Assembly (NCBI GenBank): GCA_949752735.1
Contig: OX457043.1
Coordinates: 43,446,373-43,510,372 of the forward strand
From: Lumbricus terrestris
Lineage: Eukaryota; Annelida; Clitellata; Crassiclitellata; Lumbricidae
Reading direction: 5' to 3'
DNA: 64,000 bases
The translations under genes were made by a program, and so were the position numbers. Below, piece after piece: positions 11,158-21,985 of the stretch (position 1 is its first letter; each line of letters starts with the position of its first letter). The notes below the pieces were generated by a model. The model was given only the letters and a program-made list of their open reading frames with translations, ran no database searches and was not told where the DNA came from.

Positions 11158-11250
11158 CGCTCTGTCCCTGTATCTGTCCCTCTATATATCTGTCCCTCTA
11201 TCTGTCCCTCTATATGTCCCTCTATCTGTTCCGCAATCTGTCCCTCTACG
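11158..11250. repeat. (CTGTCCCTCTAT)n short tandem repeat
   Basis: Several imperfect 12-14 bp units of CTGTCCCTCTATA are visible. Confidence 0.8.
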
Positions 11251-11419
11251 CGGCTAGCCGGCTATAGCATGTCGTCGCAGTCTTAAAAGATGGCGCATCA
11301 TCTGACTCCATTCTAGAGTGAGTCTCGTGTAGCCTATGCGTTGGTATATGTAACTAATCCTTTATCTGGTCCAGGAACACAACGAGTACGTGATCTCCAT
11401 GCTTAATATTAGGCTATGC

Positions 11420-11424
<5 letters not shown>

Positions 11425-11479
<55 letters not shown>

Positions 11480-11484
11480 TATAT
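11425..11484. repeat. (TA)n microsatellite
   Basis: An almost pure TA run of about 55 bp. Confidence 0.95.
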
Positions 11485-11900
11485 GTTTTTTATGCAGTGG
11501 AACGGAAATCAATAATGACTCCATATTATACCATGCACATGGAACTGTAATACGAACGACAATGTCGTGAATCATAGACCCCAATGCCGTATTTAGGGGG
11601 GGCGGGTGGGTAGGTGTTTGAACACCCCCGAAATGAAATGATGTATTTAACACACGATGTAAGAACTAAGAGGGGTTAATTGAAATGGTGTTACAAAGAT
11701 TTGGAATATGAAGAAAGGTTGAAACTTGAAAGAGATGGATCAATAATAGCCTACTGGAGAAATGGAGGTAACAGCTAGAGGAGACCATATTGAAGTCTAC
11801 CATTGAAGTTCTGAGATGGGAAAGTAAGTAAGTATATACTTTAATGAGCCACCTGCAAGCGCACTGCGGTGTAATAACGACTGTAACGCAGTGTGTAATG

Positions 11901-12777
11901 TAGGGGAGAGTTACCTGGAATGGACCGTTGCCTTAATTGGACCGCAGCCATTTAACACCCTAGACGCATTTTTTGCTTCGTTTTCAAATGTTGTATTCTT
12001 GCGCGATTGAATATTGATCGTACCGCCGCAATCAGTTTTACGGAATTCTGACAGGCATAGAACGAATAATTTCAAAATATGCAATAAATGTCAGTAACTG
12101 TAGGTTTAATAGTTTTTTAACAGTTGCTCTGAAGCAATACACAGCTATTATAGATGAAGATACTGTTCCTCTGTGCGAACTGCGCGCAATTCTTCTTGTA
12201 TTAGATATACTCAAATAGATTTAACTGAGTACTAATGTAAGACTTCTCAATCATTTATTCCCAGCATTAGCTAGGCCATATAATTTCACTATATAAAGGT
12301 CTATATAGTCTATATTTAGACCTGCACTGGTTATTATGGCAAAGTACTCCTAATTGGTCTGCAGGCAGAGGTTATGCCAGTCATATATTAAGTTGATTTA
12401 AGCTACTCCAATTGTGCATTGATATTTTTAACTGGTTAGACACTAAGTGTTCTAAAGCGTTTCCCTTGCTTTTTGGGCAAAATTACCTTTTAAAAACGCC
12501 TTTAAAATATTGTGTCCCATTCAGGGCAAATGGTCCAATCAAGGACACCATGCGGTCCATTCAAGGAAGCAGGTTGCCTTGATTGGACTTTTTAGGGGTA
12601 CAGATTTGTTTAGTTATTTCTCATAAATCCACGAATATTTTCTGTCTTTTGCTTATTAATAACATAGATGAACAATCAACCAAGCATATGGCATGCTTTC
12701 CTTTTGGAAATTCAGTAGCATTTATGCAGTAAACCTAAGTTTGCCTTAGGTGGTCCATTCATGGCGACTCTCCCCTA
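11901..12777. mobile_element. TIR element with TA duplication (TAGGGGAGAGT ends)
   Basis: The left end TAGGGGAGAGTTACCTGGAA is matched by the right end's reverse complement TAGGGGAGAGTCGCCATGAA. TA could be the target duplication, which would suggest Tc1/mariner type. Inside, the end motif TGGACC/GGTCCA recurs several times in both orientations (12532-12590). No transposase frame is seen. Confidence 0.6.
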
Positions 12778-12859
12778 TTGGCAGTCAAGGACCCATGCAT
12801 TATGTGCAACATAACCATCAGTTCGCTCTGCCATCCTCTCTGGTAGTGTATCCTCGTCC

Positions 12860-12985
12860 TTCTCTCGTCTAAAAATTTGCCTTTTTTCTCCGAGTTAAAC
12901 GCACTGGGAGTGCTTCTGAAAGGTTATTGCTGCGAGAAGCGCTTTATAAATGGTCAGATAAGATAAGATATGAGTGCCTCGACGC
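12860..12985 (+). mobile_element. CR1/L2-like LINE 3' tail with (ATAAG)n end
   Basis: CTGGGAGTGCTTCTGAAAGG, then GAGAAGCGCTTTATAAATGG, then AGATAAGATAAGATA. It has the same hairpin design as the other tails, with a different pentanucleotide terminus. Confidence 0.6.
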
Positions 12986-12989
12986 ATTA

Positions 12990-13980
12990 TCACACCTCCT
13001 TAATCAATTGATTCGGTTGCTTGTCAGCATAATTATGCCCCTCACCGAGTAGACAACCACCCAGTGGCACCCATCCCCAGCAAAATCCTGGTTATGGCCT
13101 ACACGGCGTGTCGGTCCATCATAGCAGACTACGTCGACAAAGACAAGTTGGAATTTAGGCTGAATTTGCGCAACATAACCAATTATCTGATTTGATGGTG
13201 GGGTGAATGTACCACACACCACTGGTGGCCTATTTGCAATTGCACGCCTATGCGTATTTGCGAGTTTGGTCTACGACTATTATTGGCAATTCATTGCGTG
13301 CATGGAATTGGCAAAAGGAGGGAGAAGAGGGTCAAGAGAACCAACATAAATTCCATTATGGAAATTACTGAAATATAGCCGAGATTTAAAGACCTGCACT
13401 AGGCCTATATGCATCATGGCACATAAAAATGACAAATCATGGCGATACGTATAAGCTTACAGACCAGTGCATGTGCAAGCCGTATACGTTTATTACCGAT
13501 GCAGGTTCTACCTATCATAAACATCTATTTATCAACACTACTCACAACGAAAATTTGCATCTTAGATCTGGGCTTATATATATATATGCAACTCTCTCCA
13601 GTCTGTAATCCGATTTAATCTAGCACCATGAACCACGTGTGGCGGATGCGTAAAGACGGCAAACGATGGGGTCAAAACTAAGTTTCGGGTTGGGGAGGGT
13701 GGGGGTAGCGAGGGTAAGCCAAAGAAAATCTTAGATGCAATTTTTTATTAAGATGCGATCATTGATTGACGGTAATGATAATATATACGATGTCGTACTC
13801 GCCCTTGTAGGCCCTAATCGTAATCGTAATCGTAATTATAATCACGTAACTTCTAAAGCGCTCACAAAATCTACTACATAAATTATGTGGTTTGGGCAAC
13901 TGCATGAGCTTACTATATTATAAGCCTCATTAAATTACTCCTACCTCCCGTATGCATGCATGTGTGTATGTATGTAATGT
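12990..13980. other. Intergenic, no gene supported
   Basis: There is a 72-residue open frame (13004-13222, minus) without splice or start support, a short TA run near 13580 and a TAATCG/TAATTATAATC stretch near 13820. I see nothing else. Confidence 0.3.
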
Positions 13981-13982
13981 GT

Positions 13983-15575
13983 ATTGTATTGTATTGTATT
14001 GTATTGTATGAAAGCATTTATAAAGCGCCTCTACTAGGGTGAACCGTTCAGAGGCGCTCCCAGTGCGCAAGGCCACGAGAGAAAAAATAGGTTTTAAGAA
14101 AAGAAAATGAGGAGGAGGGATTACCTGTCAGAAGTTGAGATCGAATAGAAGGAGAGAGCGTATTCCAAAGAGAGGGGCCAATTGATGTAAAGGAACGGGA
14201 CTGAGCCATAGCCGTTCTAGTAGCAGGTACTAGAAGTTCAAATCTGTTTAAAGAGCGGAGTGGACGATGCGGGGAGGCTGAAACTGGCCTGCGAATTCCA
14301 TTGGTTAGATATTTTGGAGCAAGACCCCGTTGTGCTTTAGAGACCAAAATGAGAATTTTGAACTTAATGCGCGCAGTTAGAGGAAGCCAATGGAGCTGCT
14401 CAAACATAAAAGTAGAGTTATGAGAGTAGCGTGGAAGGCGTGCAATTAATCTGGCGGCCGCATTAAGGACCGACTGCAAAGGTGAGAGTCGAACCTTGGG
14501 AAGACCAATTAGAAGAGAATTACAGTAGTCAATTCTGGAGCAAATGAAAGCATGGACCAAAGTGGTAAAAACAGAAAGCGAAACAGAACGCCGAACTGCC
14601 CTTAGACGCCTTAAATGAAAATATGAGGATCGTGTAATATAAGATTAGATATATGGTCTTTAAATGAAAGGGAACTATCTAGAGTAACATCCAGATCACG
14701 AACAGTTGAGGAAAAGGTATAGTGAGGAAATAGTTCAGAGAGGAGAACAAAATCAATTTTCAAAAGCTGCTGAGGCGTGCCGAACCAAATAAACTGTGTT
14801 TTGGAGGCATTAAGAGAGAGACGATTTGATGACATCCAGGAGTGTAGGGAATGTGAGAGAGACTGGATGCGTTCAACTAAAAGTAGCTGGGATGAAGGAG
14901 ACCCATGGACATATGCCTGCACATCATCTGCAAAGAGATGACCGGCTGTTCCAGAGAGTGGGAAAAGAGAGGGGATGTCGGCCGTATATAGAATAAAGAG
15001 CAGAGGACCCAAGACAGAGCCTTGGGGAACTCCCAGCTTAACATGAATCCATTTGGTTCTGGATTCACCCGAGATAATCATGTGGGTACGGTCAGACAAA
15101 TATGAACGGAACCAGCAGAGGGGCAGTCCCTGTAATCCATAGGAAGTCTCAAGACGCTGGAGAAGAATGTTGTGGTCAACCATATCAAAAGCTGCAGAAA
15201 CATCATAAAGAGCAAGGAGTGAGAGTTCAGACCTGTCAACAGCAGAATAGATTTCAGAGAGAAGAGAGAGAAGAGCAGTTTCCGTTGAGTGTTGAGCCCT
15301 AAAACCAGATTGATTTGGAGGAAGAAGACCAGACTGTTCAAGATAGGGGAGGAGCTGGAGGGAAACTAGGCGCTCGAGAGTCTTGGATAAGAACGATAGA
15401 TTGGAGATAGGTCGGTAGTTTTGACAGAGGTTAGTATCAAGGTTAGGCTTTTTGAGTGAAGGAAAGACAAGAGCACGTTTCTGAGAGGATGGGATACAGC
15501 CTTCAGCTAATGACCTATTAAAAAGATAAACCAAAAAAGGAGAAAGTTCATCTAACATGTCACTTATAACAAAAT
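13983..15575 (-). mobile_element. CR1/L2-like LINE, 5'-truncated, reverse transcriptase and 3' end
   Basis: This is the longest LINE copy in the window. On the minus strand the reverse-transcriptase domain shows NYRPISNLSFLSK (fingers), LYDVSAAFDMVDH (motif A with both aspartates), GVPQGSVLGPLLF (motif B) and FADDVQAYV (catalytic FADD). After a one-base frameshift near 14640 the frame resumes as VHAFICSRIDYCNSLLIGLP. LHWLPLTARIKFK and RSFTSIGPSLWNTLS follow. The 3' end is the hairpin GAGCGCCTCTGAACGG / TAGAGGCGCTTTATAAAT and (TACAA)n. The endonuclease and 5' part are missing, and the break abuts the (ATGT)n array. The frameshift and truncation mean this copy is dead. Confidence 0.92.
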
Positions 15576-15586
15576 GTGTGACTAGT

Positions 15587-15936
15587 ATGTATGTATGTAT
15601 GTATGTATGTATGTATGTATGTATGTATGTATGTATGTATGTATGTATGTATGTATGTATGTATGTATGTATGTATGTATGTATGTATGTATGTATGTAT
15701 GTATGTATTTGTGTATGTATGTATGTATGTATGTATGTATGTATGTATGTATGTATGTATGTATGTATGTATGTATGTTTGTATGTATGTATGTATGTAT
15801 GTATGTATGTATGTATGTATGTATGTAGGCCTATACATGTATGTATGTATGTATGATGCATGTATGTATGTATGATGTATGTATGTATGTATGTATGTAT
15901 GTATGTATGTATGTATGTATGTATGTATGTATATAA

Positions 15937-15969
<33 letters not shown>

Positions 15970-16066
15970 ATATGTAGCCTATGTATGTATGTATGTATGT
16001 ATGTTATGTATGTACGTATGTATGTATGTATGCATTCATGTATGTATGTATGTATGTATACATGTG
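15587..16066. repeat. (ATGT)n microsatellite array
   Basis: About 240 bp of almost pure ATGT (15587-15829) is followed by a more broken stretch to 16066. It yields spurious YIHT/MYVC frames in several reading frames. Confidence 0.98.
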
Positions 16067-16170
16067 AGTTAGCATATTTTGTATGTGTTTATTATGTATG
16101 CACATATGTATGCATACATGTAAAGTAAGTAAAGACGTTGGGGAGGCATCTCCTTTTCTAGGCGATTGAG

Positions 16171-16627
16171 CCGGTGACACGAAACGGAGTATCCCCCCAG
16201 AAAGCTATCCGGGGGGATGAATTAATCTATCCCCCGGATGGAATTAACCGGTCTATACTATCCGGGGGGATAAACAATTCTATCCCATTTTTTGAAAAAT
16301 GAGCATAATAAAAAATGTTATGCTGTAATCAAAATTTAAAGTGACTCTAATTGTTTTAAGTGTCCAAAGCAATGCTCAGATAAAGGCAACTCGAATTTAT
16401 TTAGTGACTCTGAGTGTTTTTAAGTGTTTTAAAAGTTTTAAGTGCTCTAAAAACAGGGCAAAAGAAATTATATAGTAACAATAAACATACTTGTTAGTGT
16501 CATTGTTCAACATAAAGCAGATGAAAATTAATTTGCCCAAAAAAATACACGTGGAAGCGGTTTTTTCGACTTTTGTTAATTTGGGGGATACAATTAATAC
16601 GGGGGATACTCTATTTCGTGACACCGG
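16171..16627. mobile_element. Short TIR element (CCGGTGACACGAAA ends)
   Basis: The left end CCGGTGACACGAAACGGAGT and the right end's reverse complement CCGGTGTCACGAAATAGAGT match over about 27 bp. Both continue into ATCCCCC. The left interior repeats the CCGGGGGGATA motif. No target duplication was identified. Confidence 0.6.
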
Positions 16628-16713
16628 CAATGGACGAATCCCAAGGTCCTTGACACGGGGCCAGTGTTTTCACACGACTTGCCGTTTAAGCTTGCTTCCC
16701 AGCTTGTATAGAC

Positions 16714-18495
16714 CAGTGATATTTTCGTGAATAAGAAGTAGAATAAGAATAATAATTATTGTATTTTCGTTCAGCAGAAGTAGAAGTAGAATAAAAATTA
16801 TTTTCAGAACGAGAATAGAATAAGAAGTGGAATTAAGACCTTCAGAAGTGAATAAGAATAAGAAGTATAATTATCTTAAGAACGAGAATAGAATAAGAAG
16901 TGGAATTATGATATTCAGAAGTGAATAAGAATAAGAAGTATAAATATTTTGAGAACGAAAATGAAGAGACTTCTTATTTTTATGGGCCGTATTTTAGTCA
17001 TGTGAGGAAGCAGATTAGTCACAGAACAAAGAGGCGTTTTACCTGTATTCCCGGGGTCATAATTATGGCTCTAGACTAGTCTAAACCGGTTTGGAGTTAG
17101 GGGGCTATTCAAGGTCAATCGACGCAAGAACCTTGGAGCTATTGATATGCAAATTGGGGTAATGCAGGGTTGAGGGGAGGAGGAAACCAGGGCCGACTGG
17201 GTCACCATTGGAGTTAGGTAAGATATGATTGGCCTGTGAATAGCCTACGGAGAATACAAGAGTCAGGCACGTGAGACAACCGAGGCAGTCCGCTGGCAAG
17301 AAAGACTGTTTAGCTGTAGCTGGCTATGAAAAGGAGGGTGGTTGTCTCTGGTGTAGAGAAGAACATAACCTAGGATTGCCTTTGGAGAGAGAAACCAACA
17401 GAATTCTCTGGCCAGGACCTGATTTAATATCCAGGGTTGAAATATATCAGGCTTGAACAATTTCTGTCACAACATATTTTGAGGGCAAAGAAGGAAATTG
17501 ACCACTTTGTTTAATCTGAGGTAAAAAAATAAGCCACAGAGTTTACATTTACAAAACATTCTCGTTGATAACATGCTTTGTTTGTCACCTTTATTTAAAT
17601 GTAAAATCCTGTTAGTAGCCTACTACCGTATGTAAATAGTCGTCCAACTTCTAATTCTGATTCATTCACATTACAATATCGCACTTTGGGATGTTTAGTT
17701 CTTTGTATTCATAGCCAGACTAGTGTTATCAAGCGTTCTAGCAAAATTTAATCATTTAATGATGGACTGAGCGGACCTTTGGTATGATAGCGGGAATCTA
17801 TCCCGCATCCTACCTGATGTTCTGCTCTTCACGCCAGTTGAGTTACATGTATGTTATCATTACTCTATGGATCCCCCACATGCATAGCAGGAACATTAAT
17901 TCCCTCGGCCCGTAACCTGGGCTTGCAGGTCACAAGTCCCCTCTTTATCATGAGACACCGATGCCATCGGCCTTCTGGCAATGAAAACCATGTACCGGTA
18001 TTCGACAAAATTGGTCCAAAGCCTGGAGTTTAATCACCAGAAAAGCACCCACAAACTTGAAGCTTTATAAGTTTATATCATAACCTTAAATTCCAAGCTT
18101 CTAAAAGTGTCATCACGCAGAAAGCATTAGGTCTATCATCGTGAGTCTCGTGACTATAATAAGCTAAATTGGCAGATTGCAAGAGCGTTAAAACTGACAA
18201 GTGCACGGATAAGTAAAATTATGTCTAAACTCTAACTGGAAGAAGAAGTGAAATTGTCTGAGAACTGGAAGTAGAAGTAGAAGTAAAATTGCTCTAGTAG
18301 AAGTGAATAAGAACTAGAAGTAAAATTATTTGAGAACTAGAAGTAGAAGTGGAAGTAAAATCACGTCAACAGAAGTGAATAAGAACTAGAAGAAAAATTA
18401 TTTGAGAACTAGAAGTAGAAGTGGAAGTAAAATCACGCCAACAGAAGTGAATAAGAACTAGAAGTAAAATTAATCTAAGAACTAAAATATCACTG
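16714..18495. mobile_element. Non-autonomous hAT-type element, TSD GTATAGAC
   Basis: The inverted ends are CAGTGATATTTT and AAAATATCACTG. The 8-bp duplication GTATAGAC lies at 16706-16713 and 18496-18503. Both subterminal regions carry purine-rich repeats on the same strand (GAATAAGAAGTAGAATAAG on the left, GTGAATAAGAACTAGAAGTA on the right), each in several units. No frame over 65 residues occurs in its 1782 bp. Confidence 0.88.
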
Positions 18496-18717
18496 GTATA
18501 GACTATATAATAATATTATATTCGTATTCGTTTTAATGTGAAAAGACAATCTGACAATAACGCAGAAATGTTAACATGAGAGATAATGAATAATTAAAGT
18601 CAATAGATCAATTAGTTAGGCTTAAAGTAAGCGAGTAAATATTTTTATATAATGATCGTGGTATAAACTGAGAATTGACCTTTAGTGGGAGGGTATAGTT
18701 GTGTGCTCTAGGTCTTA

Positions 18718-18868
18718 GTTGGTGAGTCGGTACCAAATTATACCACTTGGTGACAGAGGCACGTGTGCGTAAATAACTTGCCCAAGGTCGTTACCCGGAG
18801 TCGAACCCGCAACCGACCGCTCCGTGAGCAAGCGCGTTACCGATACGCCACCAGGTCGCACCATGTAT
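18718..18868 (-). mobile_element. Second tRNA-derived SINE family or tRNA relic
   Basis: On the minus strand it has GTGGCGTATCGGTAACGCGC (A-box region) and GGGTTCGACTCCGGG (B box), followed by CGACCTTGGGCAAGTTATTT. The head differs from the main SINE. No acceptor stem of a functional tRNA closes. Confidence 0.55.
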
Positions 18869-19139
18869 GAATGTACAATTGTATACGGTATACTAATGTA
18901 CAATAATCGTACAATAGTACCAGCACAATTCTTGTGCATATAGGCTATGTATGTATTTATCAGAGCAGGCTTGTAAAACATTTTTCGGCAACTCACGCGG
19001 CTATACCTTGCTGCAGGTATACGGACATTGATACATGCATTCGTTGCCTACTCATCAGGATTTACTATGGCGCGGCTATCGATGCGGGCATGACCATATC
19101 GCGCATTAATCTGTCGTAGTCTGTCCTCAAAATACCGCG

Positions 19140-19480
19140 TCTTGCCTCATTGGCGAGAAACCAAAGTTCTGGCACAATACAATTAATACATCAAGCTTCA
19201 CATGCACGAGATGAACTGCACTGGCTATCCGTGCAGAATTGCACCGAGTTTCAGACTCTAATGCGGATCGGTAATTGCTTTGCAGACCAGGACCCGATTA
19301 ATCTTACGGAGCCTTGTGTGCCATTGCTACCCTTCCAGGTCGTTGAATCTTTCGCTCTGCCACATCAGAGATCACATGGTTCGAGTTGGTTGTCCCTATG
19401 GCTCGAACTTATGACGTGCTTCATGAAAACTTCGCTGTGTTCGGTCCAGGTTGCCTTGTTCCCCCCCCCGCCCAGCACAT
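19140..19480 (+). mobile_element. Decayed LINE C-terminal fragment
   Basis: The frame ARDELHWLSVQNCTEF resembles the LHWLPVQ.RI.FK block of CR1/L2-like ORFs. The rest is too decayed to align by eye. Confidence 0.35.
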
Positions 19481-19566
19481 AGGGACAAAGAGGGTACACT
19501 TACGCTCCCTGGAAAACTGATACTTTTTAAGCACTACTTTTTGTTTCTAACAAATTCTTAGCACTA

Positions 19567-19650
19567 ATGAAGCTACTATTTGAAGTGGATTCTAACCTGG
19601 AACCTTCCAAGGCAGCTAACCAACCACTGCACCACCGCGCCAAGACCAAA
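19567..19650 (-). mobile_element. SINE head fragment
   Basis: On the minus strand, GGTGCAGTGGTTGG and GGTTAGAATCCACTTC resemble the A and B boxes of the main SINE. The body and tail are missing. Confidence 0.45.
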
Positions 19651-20123
19651 TTAAATCTACTTTGTACAACTATTGATGAAGGCCTGTGGATACTCATTCG
19701 ACAGTTGTCAGATCATTTAACTTCAATGTTTGACTGTCAAGCGAGACTTTACAGATGTTATATAGCTGCCAAATGTAGACATATCGAAAATCGAAGACCA
19801 GTTGCGATTCACTTTATTACAGACAAAAAGGTACTGTTCCATAAATGACGCAAAGGGTTAAGTCACTCGTGAGTTGTTTTAACTCCTCCAATCAAATTTT
19901 CAGCGTGACCATCTTAGTTTAACTGTTTCTCCATTCCTTCATTGGTCCACGAGGAAGCGTGCAGACCTAGTAATGGTTGTTTGTTTCGTAGCTTTTGTCT
20001 TGGACTGTTTTAAGCGCCGGTTTGAGGTTCTGTTCATCCATAGGTCACCGGAAATAATATTCCGAAGTCCTAAAAAAGTTTAATCCGTAATACATCGTGA
20101 ATATTTTAAGGTATGCTAAGTAT

Positions 20124-20126
20124 CAA

Positions 20127-20165
<39 letters not shown>

Positions 20166-20180
20166 AAATAAATAAATGAA
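20124..20180. repeat. (AATA)n microsatellite
   Basis: An AATA run of about 50 bp with one interruption. Confidence 0.95.
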
Positions 20181-20458
20181 TAGACAGATAAATCAAATTG
20201 TTTAAATAAACTCAGGGATTGGATTGGTGAGGGATGGGGATTGGGAGGATCCAGCCTTCTCAATTAGTTTTCAATATTCTAGCCAATTCCCCGAAAAATT
20301 ACCTTGATGTCAAGTTAGCCCCAGCACAGCTTTCAGCGGTATACATAGTGCATCTAATTTGCTATATCAATCACGCTATACAATCATGTAGACCCTATTG
20401 CTTTGTTCTTTATCCCCGTTTTTATCCATAACATGCACTTGTACGACAGCTTCCATGA

Positions 20459-20652
20459 CGTAGCTCGACCATAGTAACTCGATTATATAGTGAGTCGATT
20501 ATATTAACTCGATAATATTAACTCGATTACATTAACTTGGTTATATTAACTCGATTATATTAATTCGATGATAGTAACTCGATTATAGTAACTCGATTAT
20601 AGTAACTCGATTATAGTAACTTGACTATCGTAACTCGATTATAGTAACTGGA
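20459..20652. repeat. 14-bp minisatellite (ACTCGATTATAGTA)n
   Basis: About 14 units with a 14-bp period; sites alternate between ATAGTA and ATATTA. It lies directly downstream of the polyadenylation signal of the allatotropin-like gene (minus strand). Confidence 0.92.
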
Positions 20653-20661
20653 TTTTGTATC

Positions 20662-20667
20662 TTTATT
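20662..20667 (-). terminator. Polyadenylation signal AATAAA of the allatotropin-like gene
   Basis: AATAAA on the minus strand, 14 nt after the TAG stop at 20681. A 3' UTR this short would be unusual but possible. Confidence 0.6.
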
Positions 20668-20680
20668 GATGCAAATACAG

Positions 20681-20885
20681 CTAACCGATCTGCTTCTTAG
20701 TTCTTTGTTGGTCCTCTGCCGTTGGAAACCGGACGTTAACAAGCTGCTTGGCCCACGCTTGAGACAATGCATTTGCCTCTGTTCCTTGCCTATAAGCAAA
20801 AGCAAGAAGTTCGGTAGAAGCTTGACTCGAAGCCAGAAATAGGCTAAGCTGATATGCGTCTATGCTGTAAACAATCTCAATTAGG
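20681..20885 (-). CDS. Allatotropin-like precursor, terminal coding exon
   Basis: The acceptor is CTGCAG|C. The exon begins with one base that completes an Asn codon from the previous exon, then runs 67 codons to TAG. No family is recognised for this segment on its own. Frame, phase, stop and AATAAA agree. Confidence 0.75.
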
Positions 20886-21938
20886 CTGCAGATTATATTT
20901 GAAAAATTATTTTTGATGTTTTCTGGGGCTGTTGTTCGATTAAAAATTTTAATCGAAATTAATCGCGCGATTAATTTTTTTAATCGCAATTAACTGCAAA
21001 TTAATCGCAATGCATTTTCTTCAAATATATTAATCTCACTATTGTCTAAGGACCCATGAAGCATAAATTTTAATGACTGAATGCATTCTTTCTATTGCAA
21101 ACATATTCAATAACCTTTGGCTTAGGCCTATTGGATTTCTGCATTTAGTTTATTGAACAGTTTTGTATGACAGACAGAATTGAACTATGTTCAGATTAGT
21201 CAACTGCTCAAAATCCGTTAATTTTTTTCCTGTGAGCCACCTTTAATGAAAATGACATATAGGCCCAAAATTAATGTGAAGTTAGACAACCGTTTTCTGA
21301 CTATCAAGATCAATTATTTGTTCAGCCAATTGTATAGGCAGACCAGTTTATTTACATTGGTCGGTTAAAGGGATGCTCTTGTTAAGTAACAATAGTAGGT
21401 CTACTATTGAACCTCATTATTTAGTCACAATTTTTCACAAGAGGTTGCGGTTCTTGCCAAACCTCGTCTCAGTTGTCCTTCTGTAAACATTTATCATTTG
21501 AAATCTGAAATCCATTGGTCTTGCAATCTCATGGAGTTCAACCAACGTAGTCTGACGGGGTGAGGAAAGAGGAAACAACCTTAGTGGACGATGCGATGCG
21601 GCCGATGTCGACGACTCATCGTTAGCGTTTGACGCATGTTTTGGTTTGCATGCAGGCGATAATTGAGCGACGAATTGCTACGATAATACCCAAATTCTTT
21701 GCTGGAATATTTGCCAAAGAATTGTTACTAGCTTTAAGTATAAGCCTTCCGTTTAAAACTAGTTTTTCTGCCTCTGATTTCATTTTAATCAGATCGAATT
21801 AACGCGTACGATTAATGCGTTAAAATTTTTAATCGCAAATTTTTTTAACGCGTTAATCGCACGCGTTAACGCGATTAAATCAACAGCCCTAATGTTTTAT
21901 ATTATAGGTTGTAACACACACACGCACTCGCGAGCGCG

Positions 21939-21985
<47 letters not shown>

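Noticed and set aside
14611..15861. A 416-codon gene starting in YIHT repeats
   Set aside because: The N-terminal quarter is microsatellite; the rest is the reverse transcriptase of a truncated, frameshifted LINE, so it is listed as a mobile element.
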